Shown here: positions 1 to 9,245 of the stretch, piece after piece
Numbering within the stretch: position 1 is the first letter of the stretch
Layout of the letters: every line of letters starts with the position of its first letter
Assembly (NCBI RefSeq): GCF_000165425.1
Contig: NW_001798984.1
Coordinates: forward strand, 188,539-252,538
Direction: 5' to 3'
Length of the DNA stretch: 64,000 bases
From: Paramecium tetraurelia
Taxonomy: Eukaryota > Ciliophora > Oligohymenophorea > Peniculida > Parameciidae
The notes under the pieces: model-generated
Told to the model about the DNA's origin: nothing
The model's input: the letters and a program-made list of their open reading frames with translations, nothing else
Databases searched by the model: none
Position numbers and translations under genes: made by a program

Positions 1-754
1 ATCTAATTAAGGTTTCCACTTGTTGTAGAAGAGATCATTCAATATGACCATTGCCATATCACATCTCATACCATCTGACATCGAAGCTATCTTCTTCACT
101 ACAGTCTTGAGGTAGTTCCTAGTATCGTTGTTCCAGTAATTCCATTGAGCGGTGTCTTTCCAAAATCCATCCCATTGGTCACCACCGTAACTAACTCCAT
201 CAGGTAAGTAATATTCTGAGTCATAGGGTGTTGGAGTATTGGGTGGAGCTCTTATGAAATAGTCAATATTTGATGTTCTATATGGACTATCGATTGCAGA
301 ATGATTAGGAACAAAATCGAGCATGAGCTTTAAACCCATAGCATTAAGTTTTTATCTCAGATTTATAATATCCTAGTCTGTCCCGAGTTCTGAATTACAG
401 ACAAATTCTGTGATTGCGTAAGGTGACCCAATGACATCATCAATCGTAAAATCAGGCAAGTTGGACTTATATTCATTCGCATGTGCTCTATCAAAGTCCA
501 ATCCGTATTATCCAAGTTACCAAATACCTAAATTAACAATAAAACTCACCCATTAGCCAAACATAATCAACTCCAATGTCTTTCAGATGTTGAAATTCTT
601 CCATGGGAATATCATTCAATTTCGAAATATTTCTTCCGTATTTATTAGTTAATTCATATAGCCAGGGTCTCAATGATAATTCATAGATTGTAGGGTTGTA
701 TGCATACACCAAAACATTCATTAATAAAACTCCAATGACAAATTTATACATCAT
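1..754 (-). CDS. secreted GH13 alpha-amylase-family glycosidase (3' part beyond window)
   Basis: Reads leftward from ATG at 754 and runs off the left edge, so the C-terminal part is missing. The first 18 residues (MMYKFVIGVLLMNVLVYA) look like a signal peptide, suggesting secretion or delivery to lysosomes or food vacuoles. GH13 landmarks are visible: an N-terminal YNPTIYELSLRPWL strand, conserved region I as DFVPNH and region II as GMRCDMAM, whose Asp is the usual catalytic nucleophile. A 22-nt intron (528-549) must be removed to join VWLMG to VWQLGQYGLDFDRAHA. TAA and TAG occur in frame and are read as Gln. Substrate (starch, glycogen or another alpha-glucan) cannot be told. The family call is firm; the enzyme subtype is not. 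Confidence 0.85.
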
Positions 755-852
755 ATTAATAAATAAAATCAATTTATTAATACAATTCTTTTGATTAATT
801 ATTAATTGATTAAATGGAATAAACATAATATTCTTAATTCTAGGAAAAAAAT

Positions 853-2188
853 ATGATTTGGAATAACCACTAAAACATTTCTGTTAATCTCTACTCTTAA
901 ATCTTATCAATTAATTAATTTAATTTTATGTTTTTTCTAATTAGTAGAAGGATACTATTCAAAAATGTCAATTGTTCTGGTGTTTAACTTATATCGACTC
1001 TTTTATTAATTCGATTCTAAGCTCATTCCTTATCTGTAAAAAAGTAATTAAAAATTTCTAGATTGCAATTAATAAACTTTCTAATTAATTTTATAATAAT
1101 AATCATATTTACAATACAGATGAATTGCCTTTGTTTAAAGTAAAATGTTTTTAGTTTTTTTCTAAATTTTCTCAAGAATTTAAACCAATTCTTAATCCAA
1201 TTGATAACTTATTGTTTGTTATTGGCCCATTTAGTGGAGCTCATGTAAAAAATTAAGCTAATAATTCATAAATTTATATTTATTTGATGACCTTCATTAA
1301 ATTACAATGGTTGGATATTTTATTCAATTCATTGATCCTATATACCTAAGTATTTATGAATCGTTTTATATTCCATTTTACAAATATCAACTTTATTCTC
1401 TCTTAATTCTTAAATAATTTAAATAGAACATAACAAGAAAATGAGAATCAATTTCAAATGATTATGTATTATCTGTATTATTTCGGTTCACTATCTACTT
1501 CTATACTTTATCCCTTAAATCAAGGAAAACAATTATTAACTCATACTTCATTCTATGTATATTCACATTTTTCAATATTTAATTAAAAGAGTCCCTTACA
1601 TACTCTTATTAATGCAATTGACACACTTAATTCCATATCTCTCTTTATTTAATGAACTATTAATTAGTGGAACATCTTGATCTTAATGCTGAAATGCACT
1701 TCTTCGAAATTTCTATAATTTTTATTTCATTACTATTTTTTTTCCACAAACAATTATTCACTGAAGGTATTTTTTATTAGGCATCTAATGAAAAGAATTT
1801 GTTTTCCTTTACATAAGGTACAATTGAATAAAAATCTATCCAAGCTATTGGAACTTACTTATTAGGAACTTCATATTTCCAAACTCAATTTAAATTGGTT
1901 AACTTTAAGATTATAAGAATAGACCTTTCCGCTAATTAATTTGTTTTCTTGAAATCTCTTATAATAGATAAGGTCCTCAAGACTTCTAATTATAGGTATT
2001 CTAATTTTAATCAATCAAATCAATAAAACTTAATATACGATAACGATATTCACATTAAAATTATTGCTATTTTTATCACACTTCCAAATATATTACTATT
2101 TCTATCTCTTAATTTACTCAAATTCGAGAAGATGATTTTTAATATGAATGGTGAATGGATCTCATCTATATTAAATAGAAAAACATGA
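853..2188 (+). CDS. hypothetical protein, unrecognised, possibly membrane-associated
   Basis: A plus-strand reading beginning MIWNNHQNISVN and ending ILNRKT before TGA at 2186. A 26-nt GTA...TAG intron near 1038-1063 joins two stretches in different frames. Coding-like segments include LLFVIGPFSGAHVKN and, downstream, LVEHLDLNAEMHFFE, followed by a very hydrophobic stretch (ISIIFISLLFFF) that could be a membrane span. Between about 1560 and 1670 I could not find an intron that joins the frames cleanly. It may contain a missed intron, a sequencing error or decay. No family recognised. Both neighbours are separate genes, and the reading overlaps neither. Confidence 0.35.
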
Positions 2189-2292
2189 ATTAGAATTTAG
2201 ACTTATATTAATAAATTGCTTATATAAGGGTTCGCTCTTTCAAATTAAATTAATTTATCATTAACTATATTGTATATTAATGTATTATTAAG

Positions 2293-2709
2293 ATGATTAA
2301 TATTGAAACTGAAAAGGATGCATTAATATTCAGAAATTAAGAATTAATTATTTTTTATTCTGATAAATAAATTCAAATTAAACTAAAAAAATTATTTAAT
2401 TAAAAGGGCATTTAAATATTCGTAAAGAACATGGTTATCACTTGTTTAATTATTTAAAAATCAGTATTAGAAGTGGAATGTTTAAGGTTAATTTACACAT
2501 ATGTAATATTCCATGACTTCTTATAGATTTAAAATGATTTCAAAAGCTGGAATTATAGCAACGAGAAATTGAAAAACAATAATTTGAGTAAGAGTGAACT
2601 CTGCAACCTTATGGTTTTAACAATCATTTAAAAAAATTATGAACTTTCTTTAAGTCTTCAGCAATTAAATTAAAAATTTTCAGTCTGTTTTTCATAAAAG
2701 CCGAGCTGA
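2293..2709 (+). CDS. hypothetical protein of about 138 aa
   Basis: An open frame without TGA from ATG 2293 to TGA 2707, beginning MINIETEKDALIFRNQELI and ending FSQKPS. A 24-nt GTA...TAG stretch near 2502-2525 could be an intron of frame-neutral length, which would shorten the product by 8 residues. Charged residues (NEKLKNNNLSKSELCNL) look protein-like, but there is no recognisable motif, signal peptide or membrane span. The 100 bp separating it from the preceding reading are typical for this genome. It may instead be a fragment of a larger gene. Confidence 0.35.
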
Positions 2710-3213
2710 GATTTCCATTGAACATCATTATTTAATAAGAAGTGAGGAATAAACTCCAAAATTATAGTTTAGAGTGATTATCAATTGAGAAACAATAGGA
2801 GCAAATTTGATATTTTACCTATTTTTGATTTCCCACTAGTTAATTAATTAATTAACAAAATTCTTTTTTTTTGGTGGTATAAGCATGAATAAATTATAAA
2901 GATTGAAATTTTAACATCGTTTTTGTTCTCTTTAGTAATATAATACAATTATGAAATTTTTGATCTCTTTAATTGATTCAAAGATGACTAATTCTTTTAA
3001 TAAAATTCAGGATTAATAATACAGAATGAATTTAAAAATTCACTGAAATTCACTGACTGCAGTGAATGTCAAATTCGTGTAGAAATCTATCTGGGATGCC
3101 GATAATTGTGAAATTTAGTATCAAATTATTACATCAGGACTCTTTTATTTAACAAAAGAAATTTCATTAAATACATTATCATTAAATCTTTTTTTTTACA
3201 ACCCCATCACTAG
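2710..3213. other. intergenic region with palindromic repeat, no gene seen
   Basis: About 500 bp of AT-rich DNA between the 2293 reading and the HTH gene. No convincing open frame in either direction under the ciliate code. It contains two tandem copies of an AATTCACTGA unit and a perfect 8-bp inverted repeat (see 3048-3067), plus runs of TTAATTAA. It is probably the 5' region of the HTH gene at 3214. Confidence 0.5.
3048..3067. repeat. 8-bp inverted repeat ATTCACTG / CAGTGAAT
   Basis: Perfect arms ATTCACTG and CAGTGAAT separated by 4 nt. The left arm overlaps a direct repeat of AATTCACTGA starting near 3038. It lies about 150 bp upstream of the start codon of a helix-turn-helix protein, so it could be an operator-like or transposon-end-like site. 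Function is inference only. Confidence 0.45.
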
Positions 3214-3979
3214 ATGATTGACATGAATATCAAGCCAGAAAAGAAACAGAAGTATAAATCTGTGAATTCAGAGGAAAGATCGAAAATCATAAATTATTTT
3301 ATTGAAGGTTCACTATCAGCCTCTCAGGTACAATTATAATCAATATAATTAGATTGCTTAGATCACGGGGCATAACCTTTCTACAATAAAAGCTATTTTT
3401 CGAATATACAGAAATGAAGGAAGAATAAATAAAAAAGAAAAAAGGGATCGGGAGGTCCATATCTAAAAAAATGTAGCAGTTTTTATTGTCGATGACTAGT
3501 ACTTATGATATTCATTATTATTTAGAACAAGATCTTTGAAGTTTATTTCCAAATAACACATGAAACAAGAAGTAATTTTAAGAAGTCATGATAAATTTTG
3601 TGAATCCTAAATTGATATACTCAATGAAACCTTATAGAAGTCAGCTAGTGAAGTAAGAAACAATTTGAACAGTTTTCAATCAAAAAGGAATTTTGACTAA
3701 GCCTTATAAAGAATGTTAACAAATGGTAAAAAAGAAGATGATTTTATCAATATATCCTCAAATACTACTTTCTAACTAGATGCCAATACTCGGGTTAACG
3801 TGTCCAAAATTTCAAATTTATTAAAAAATAAAGAAGACTAACTTTCTAAAAAAGCCCCCTTACTAACACCTTAAAAGACTTGGTTTAAATAAGATCATCA
3901 ATTAACTGATCTCAAACGAGTTTTTGAGTTATAAGTACAGGAATATCTAGGAAAATCTCATTCTGATAATTTAAAATGA
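3214..3979 (+). CDS. helix-turn-helix protein with transposase-like DNA-binding domain
   Basis: ATG 3214, TGA 3977-3979, about 237 aa after removal of introns 3328-3352 (25 nt) and 3499-3525 (27 nt). The N-terminal part (about residues 15-75) has the layout of the homeodomain-like HTH of Tc1/mariner transposases: EERSKIINYFIEG, then ASQIAQITGHNLSTIKAIFR as helix-turn-helix, then IYRNEGRINKKEKR as a basic tail. No DDE/DDD catalytic domain follows. The rest is charged and probably helical (QIDILNETLQKSASEVRNN) and rich in Lys, Asp and Ser. It is therefore likely a domesticated or independent DNA-binding protein rather than an active transposase. Role unknown. The palindrome just upstream is a possible autoregulatory site. 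Confidence 0.65.
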
Positions 3980-4679
3980 TTTTAAATTTTATTCAGAATT
4001 AAAATCTATAATTATTGTAAAATAATCTCCTATTCTAAGTAATATTATTTATTATTCCATTTATATATCAAATACTCTTTACACTAAAAAATGGTGTTCA
4101 ATTCTGTATTGAATTTCGATAATCAGCTAATTAAACTTTTTAATTCCATAGGCGATAAATTAATTTAAAAGATGTACATTATTAAATAAATTTTTACACA
4201 ATATAAATAGTACCAAAAAAGATTACAATTGACCAAATTTCAATTGATGTTTTATTAAAAATATTCTATAATTTACTCCACTATTTCATCCTTATTTCTG
4301 TGAAATTTGGCGAATCCCCCCCTATTATATTTAACCACATGATCACTTCTATTTTGCAATAAATTCCCTTCGCACTAATAAATTAACAAAAAGTTATATA
4401 TATTCTAAATTGTATTTTTTCAAAAACTCTTATTTTTTCTTATAAAGAATATCATCATTGGTTTCAAACTTAAAAGAAATTACTGTTTCCTCCCCATAAA
4501 TTTCTTGGACTAACCCTTAAATCTTGGAACTTCCATTAAACCTAATTCTAATTTATTTAAGTTTAGATCTTATGCTAGACAATTGGAATATCATAATCAC
4601 AGGCTAAACATACTAATTAAACTATTAAATATAATTTCAGTTCTTTGAAGATTTCTATTGCTTTGACAACATAACATAA
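3980..4679. other. mostly non-coding AT-rich region with one weak open frame
   Basis: A 70-codon open frame lies at 4091-4303 on the plus strand (MVFNSVLNFDNQLIKLFNS...), with no recognisable features. It is the only candidate and is not well supported. The rest, 4304-4679, shows no convincing reading on either strand. A homopolymer of seven C at about 4316-4322 is unusual in this AT-rich DNA. The region probably holds the 5' flank of the gene at 4680. Confidence 0.35.
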
Positions 4680-5091
4680 ATGTTCAATTTTAGAAACATA
4701 GGATATTTCACAAAGCTTATTTCTATCATTTTATTGATGTTTCTTATGTTAATCAAATTCCTATTCTTAAAGGATCAAAGATTATACAAATACTGGTCAG
4801 CATTGATTAGCGCTTAATCATTTGAATATCGAACAAATAATCTTAATAATTATCTCTGTAATAGTAAATGACAATTCAGCTTCTCTTAATGATATTCCGC
4901 AGATGCTGCAACTCTCAATCCAAAATGAGAAATTTTGGATAGATCTAATAGTGTTTTACTCTAAAGGAAGTGAGGTTCCTCCTGATGGAATAAATACTAT
5001 TTTTAGTTCAGATGGTTTAGAAAGAAGTCCTTCAGTTTATAAACATTTTAGAGAAGTGGTTGTTTGTCGATTTATTGTTCTATAAGATTGA
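4680..5091 (+). CDS. small single-pass membrane protein, hypothetical
   Basis: ATG 4680, TGA 5089-5091, about 129 aa after a 22-nt GTA...CAG intron near 4858-4879 joins two frames. The N-terminus is followed by one hydrophobic segment (LISIILLMFLMLIKFLFL) that is a likely signal anchor. After it comes a soluble part with EKFWIDLIVFYSKGSEVPPD and a C-terminal SVYKHFREVVVCRFIVLQD. No family recognised. The downstream exon has balanced codon use unlike the flanking spacer, so I regard it as real. It converges with RPL12, leaving only 47 bp between the stop codons. Confidence 0.6.
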
Positions 5092-5138
5092 TCATAATTA
5101 AAAGTTAATGTACTTATGTGTATAATATTATGTATTTT

Positions 5139-5685
5139 TCATTTTTCAACTTTAAGCTCTCCAGAATTGATTTTTCCGATGATTGCCTTAACTGGTTAAC
5201 CATCAACTGTAGCTCCCAAGGATTATGCAGTTCCTAAGACTTATTTAACAGTTCCAGTGAAGGTTTTGGCCAATGATTTTTCTTCAACAGCTCTGGCAAC
5301 TTTGATGACTTATTCAAGAGTCAAATTTCCATTGTGTTTAACATTCTTGGTCTTCTTTCTATCTCTTTCGTATCCCTATAATAGATAAATTGGATGATTT
5401 ACTCCGATTTCCTTAATGAGTAATGCACTTGATGTTGGAATGACTGTGACATCAGCATTTCTGTTTTAACATCTCAAATTAACCATAACTCTGATACCCT
5501 TCCATTTACCACTTTCAGCAATAATCTTATCACCAACTTATTTTGGATTCTGTTTGATAAGCAATAATAATTACAAGACCGAGGGGTCCCAACTTGGGAG
5601 CAAGAGTGGAAGCAGGACCTCCTTCTCCTCCGAAGACTTTAATGTTGATCAATCTAACTTCATTTGGGTCGACTTTGGGAGGCAT
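5139..5685 (-). CDS. RPL12: 60S ribosomal protein L12 (uL11)
   Basis: Starts [20 protein letters not shown] at 5685 and ends with GELKVEK before TGA at 5139. A 25-nt intron (5550-5574, ending CAG) interrupts the conserved KLGPLGL / NPKQVGDKI junction. The whole uL11 fold is present: N-terminal domain with [18 protein letters not shown] and C-terminal rRNA-binding domain with [19 protein letters not shown] and [13 protein letters not shown]. Length (about 172 aa) fits the eukaryotic family. It binds the GTPase-associated centre of 25S rRNA at the base of the P-stalk. The partner stalk protein uL10 is encoded far away at 36.1 kb. Confidence 0.97.
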
Positions 5686-5742
5686 TAAAAAAGATTTAAA
5701 TTTTTTTAATTCTTCATTAAATCTCAATATAAAACACAAGAA

Positions 5743-6660
5743 TCAAGCATTCTTTCTGAAGTTTGCACTAACAATTGATGGAGGCCAGAATTCAACTCTA
5801 TTTGTTTAAGTTCCTCCAAACTTCTCCTCAATTTACTCTTTGTTCACAGATTAAAACAATTATTTCACCTAAATAATAAGTATTAACAATACATCTCCTT
5901 TGACAAATATTATTTTTTATTAAGTAATCTCCTCCAAAAATAATTTTGCCATATTCCAAGTCACATTTAACATCATAGTTGTATTAAAAATGAACATTCT
6001 ATACAATCTGGATCTGTAGTTATTTTATAAATAGGACATCACTTACTTTAAAGCCTTAGAATAATAATAACTAGATTTACATTAATCTAAAGTCCAATCA
6101 TTCCTTTATAATCAAGATCAATTAAAATGACCCAATTTTCAACTTTGCCTGGTACCATCATATCATTAACAACAACTTATAAGAAGTAGGTCAATCCTCT
6201 CAGATATTATTCAAGACTCATTGAATTAAAATTAACCTTATATGCATTCAAGACAATTATGGGTCTGTAAGAATGATCTCTTCCTTAGATGTAAATAATT
6301 CCAGCTTTCTAATGATTATTATGGGAAAATTACTAGAAATTATTCAACCTGTTCATCGTAGTTGATGGGTAAGGTTTTTACCCATTCTTCATATTGTTAC
6401 ATGGTTGAAACAGTCTAATCTTTTTTGAAATTGTTGGCTTATAAGAATCTCAAAATTTATGGCCTTGTCCAAATGGGATTTTAGAAAGGGCCTGCTTCTT
6501 CAAGAAATTTATTAATGGCAGCATTATCTTGCTCATCTAGTTCTCCTTCAAATAATCTTCTAATGGTATGTTTTCCAATTTTGGTCTTTTTCTCATCAGC
6601 AGTTGGTTCATAATTAAGAATTTCTTGATTTGGTTTAATTAAAGGATATGATTGATCCAT
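5743..6660 (-). CDS. Sec14-like CRAL-TRIO lipid-binding protein
   Basis: Starts MDQSYPLIKPNQEILNYE at 6660; TGA at 5743-5745. The N-terminal helical CRAL-TRIO-N part shows FLEEAGPFQNP and RPQILRFLQANNFKKDQ. After a 25-nt intron the lipid-binding domain follows: GRDHSYRPIIVLNAYKV, VPGKVENWVILIDLDYKGM, a RMFIFNTTMM strand, then KLFLEEITQQKI and FGGTQTNRVEFWPPS near the end, which match the Sec14 core order. Such proteins move or present phosphatidylinositol and other lipids between membranes. At least one further small intron is likely near 6035-6060. It lies 57 bp upstream of RPL12 on the same strand. Confidence 0.85.
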
Positions 6661-6696
6661 AATATTATTAATAAATATTTAAATTATTTATTCCTT

Positions 6697-7697
6697 TCAA
6701 CCACTCTAAGAATAGCATTCGAAGATTTGAGGATTGAATGAGTGTCTGATGTTCATTCCTAAAATCAAGAAATTATATTATAAATAAATTAATATCAGAC
6801 TTTTTATTGTCTTGGAACATTCCTGATAAGAAGTTGTTATTGTTGATTGGAATTTCTGCTGCTGTTTTTCTGTTTTCCATAAAAGTATAACTATTATGTG
6901 GATTGAAGCAATTCCATCAATTTATCTCTATTTGAATGTTTTTTTAGTAGGTCCGATGCCTTTTTCCCTTTTAATGATTACAAGTCCTTTTAGGCCTAAT
7001 TAATAAGCTATATAAAGGTACTCCATTTTCAATTAGGAATTTAATTATCTAATAGTTGATGTCAGCTTCTTTCTAATTCAATTCCATCCTTATTGAACAT
7101 AACTACATCAGGAGATTGAACCCGTGAGTTTTATCGACAATCCAATTGATGTCGGCTCCGTAATGAAGTAACAATTCAGCCATTTTGAAACAAATTTTTC
7201 GATTTTCAAATACATTTTTTTCCTTTTGAAATATATAATAGTATGTTAAAGTACTTCTTCTAATCGTGCAAAACACATAATAAACGCAGTCTAATTAAAG
7301 GTATTGGGCTTGTTAACTTCAGCTCCAGCGTCAAGGAGTATTTTTAGAATTTCATAATTTCCTGTCATGGCTGCAATCGATAATGGAGTTTATCCTGAAT
7401 CCATACTTGCTAAATCAACATCAACTTATGTATTAGAAAGCAACAGTTTCACTATCTCAAGTCTTCCCAAGTAACATGCACAAATCAAAGGTGATATTTT
7501 CTAATCTACTTCAATCTCATTAAAGGACTCCAAAAAATTGATATTTGCTATTTGAAACTCAACCATAAATACCTTTATTTATGCCCAATTCTTTGAGAGT
7601 ATCATAATCATTTTGATGGATTAGATGTAGAATTAATTGCTAATTTATATTTAAAACATACTTGCTCTGATAAGGTTTTTTCTTCTGCTTAAAACAT
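6697..7697 (-). CDS. ankyrin-repeat protein
   Basis: Starts MFQAEEKTLSEQ at 7697. Introns of 22-25 nt follow codon 12 and again before ANINFLESFNE. At least four ankyrin repeats are readable: KISPLICACYLGRLEIVKLL, then GQTPLSIAAMTGNYEILKIL with LDAGAEVNKPN, then KMAELLLHYGADINW, then YQIIKFLIENGVPLY. The C-terminus is polar and Asn/Gln-rich (PINNNNFLSG). I place the end at TGA 6697-6699 (...IFECYSQSG), but the last intron is not resolved, so this end is tentative. Ankyrin repeats bind proteins; no other domain is visible, so the partner is unknown. Confidence 0.75.
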
Positions 7698-8010
7698 TAA
7701 TTACTTAAAAATATATAAAAAAATTAATGATTCAAATTATCACATTCTGTAGATATAAAATTCTTGTGTACCTAATCTTAAATCCAATAAAAACACTAAG
7801 GGCATTCTAATCATTTCAATCGAATCATTTTATTAAATTTCACACTCTTTCATATAAATTCTAATAATTTGAATTATAATCAGAGAATTTTTTGCATAAA
7901 ACATCATTAATTAATTGTCTATTGTAAAATAGACATGTGTCTATCTACTATTTCTCATACAAATAGTAATTTATAATGAATTTATAATGAAATATATATA
8001 TTTCAGCAAC
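7698..8010. promoter_or_regulatory. intergenic 5' region of the ankyrin gene with repeated TGTCTAT sites
   Basis: 313 bp with no open frame of note. It carries three copies of the 7-mer TGTCTAT in alternating orientation at 7916-7944 and a duplicated ATTTATAATGA unit near 7970-7990. The only gene that starts next to it is the ankyrin gene (start at 7697), so any regulatory role would be for that gene. Confidence 0.4.
7916..7944. repeat. triple alternating repeat of TGTCTAT
   Basis: TGTCTAT at 7916-7922, its reverse complement ATAGACA at 7929-7935, and TGTCTAT again at 7938-7944. The first pair can form a hairpin with a 6-nt loop and the second a near-perfect palindrome with a 2-nt centre. 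The spacing suggests a protein-binding site or a cruciform; no direct evidence. Confidence 0.5.
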
Positions 8011-8342
8011 TCATTGTTAGACTTCATTTTTTACTTTTTATAAGTTATTAGCATCGATTTCAGGATATTAAAAGGGATTATGGAGTTTCAATCCTCTTTG
8101 ATCTAATTCATTAACTATGTCATTTGTAGTTAATTATAGCTTTTCATCTGGATCCTTCTCTTTTTTTCTCATTCTATCTTAGATTAATTTTTAAACCATG
8201 GAATCTGTCATTTCGATCATCCATTTATCAGTTAGATGAGCTTTAATTTAAGAGCACTCAAACCTATTAATTTATAGCAATTTTAATCGTTTGTCTAAAA
8301 TCCGCTGGCTTCCAAAATTTCCTATATCAGAAACTCAGACAT
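8011..8342 (-). CDS. TAF10-like histone-fold protein (TFIID/SAGA), tentative
   Basis: Starts MSEFLIQEILEASGFQTND at 8342 and ends KVKNEVQQ before TGA at 8011-8013, about 102 aa once a 23-nt intron is removed. The order of elements resembles the TAF10 histone fold: a GF-x-T-x-D turn after the first helix, then LIAHLTDKWMIEMTDSMVQK as the long central helix, a charged linker, LQLTTNDIVNELDQRGL, and a final HNPFQYPEID matching the 'KP-x-Y' end of TAF10. Yeast and human proteins are longer at the N-terminus. The putative intron ends AAG rather than TAG, which weakens the model. Another small histone-fold TAF or an unrelated helical protein is possible. Confidence 0.45.
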
Positions 8343-8450
8343 ATTTGGTTTTTTTGAGTTTGTTTAGTAAATCAGACTATCTATGGATCCAGTAAATTGA
8401 GTTTTCTTTGAGGGTGGGATGTCTGATTATTATTAATTCATAATAATATT

Positions 8451-9163
8451 ATGGAATATTAAGAAATATTGGATGGTTTTCAATTAATATGCAATGAATT
8501 ATAGGGTTCTTAGAATTACAAAATTGTAATGGAATTGTATAACAGGTCAGCTAATTTGTAAGAGCTATTTGAACATGGGTTGATAATAGAGGGTACACAA
8601 TATGATTTTGATTTGATTGAACACATAGATGTAACATTATCAGATTGAGTTTTTAGAATACGAAATTAGCATTAGACAAATTTGTTTAGAATATTTTGGA
8701 TTCAGATGCTGTGGTTTAAGGACATAGAAAAATAACAAGTGCTTTTGCTTCTCTAAAAAAACGATTGGTTTAGCAGGAAGAGTAATAAAAAGTGGTAATG
8801 ACAAATTCTCAGGTTATTGCGCCTAATCCCATTTAATAATAAACACGCAATAAAGCTAAATTATTTGACACGTAGCCAAATAGTGAAAATCTAGATAGTG
8901 AATTGCAAGAGGAGATCTTTAACATTACAAAGAGAATGAAAGGAATGGCTGTAGGTCTTTCAGAATAATTGAAATTTGATAACAAAGTCATTGATAAAAT
9001 ATTGCATAAACAAAATGCAAATTAGACCAAGTTGAAATTTGAAGAAAGCAAACTAACCAATCTTATGAAATCCAAAAGTTTAAGTTGCTCCTCACTATTT
9101 TTAATGCTTACTACATCCATATTTTTGTTCATCTTTGCCGTCATCTTCATTAGAATTTCATGA
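8451..9163 (+). CDS. USE1: USE1-like tail-anchored SNARE
   Basis: ATG 8451 (MEYQEILDGFQLICNELQG), one 26-nt intron (8631-8656), TGA 9161-9163, about 228 aa. The C-terminal third has a SNARE-like coiled coil, EEIFNITKRMKGMAVGLSE then FDNKVIDKILHKQNANQTKL, directly followed by a single membrane anchor (SLFLMLTTSIFLFIFAVIF) and a short tail. That order, the KRMKGMAVGLS stretch and the DN-K motif match USE1/SLT1 (ER Qc-SNARE of Golgi-to-ER retrieval). A Gln/Lys-rich linker lies before the SNARE motif. Another tail-anchored SNARE cannot be fully excluded. Confidence 0.7.
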
Positions 9164-9245
9164 ATGTATATAAATTATTAATTATTGCTAATAAAACTTA
9201 ATTTTATATATATATTTTTATTTGCATTAAAATTAATTTAACGGA

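Noticed and set aside
4312-4325. C-homopolymer as a possible telomere or addition site
   Set aside because: A single run of C without the C4A2/C3A3 repeat pattern of ciliate telomeres.
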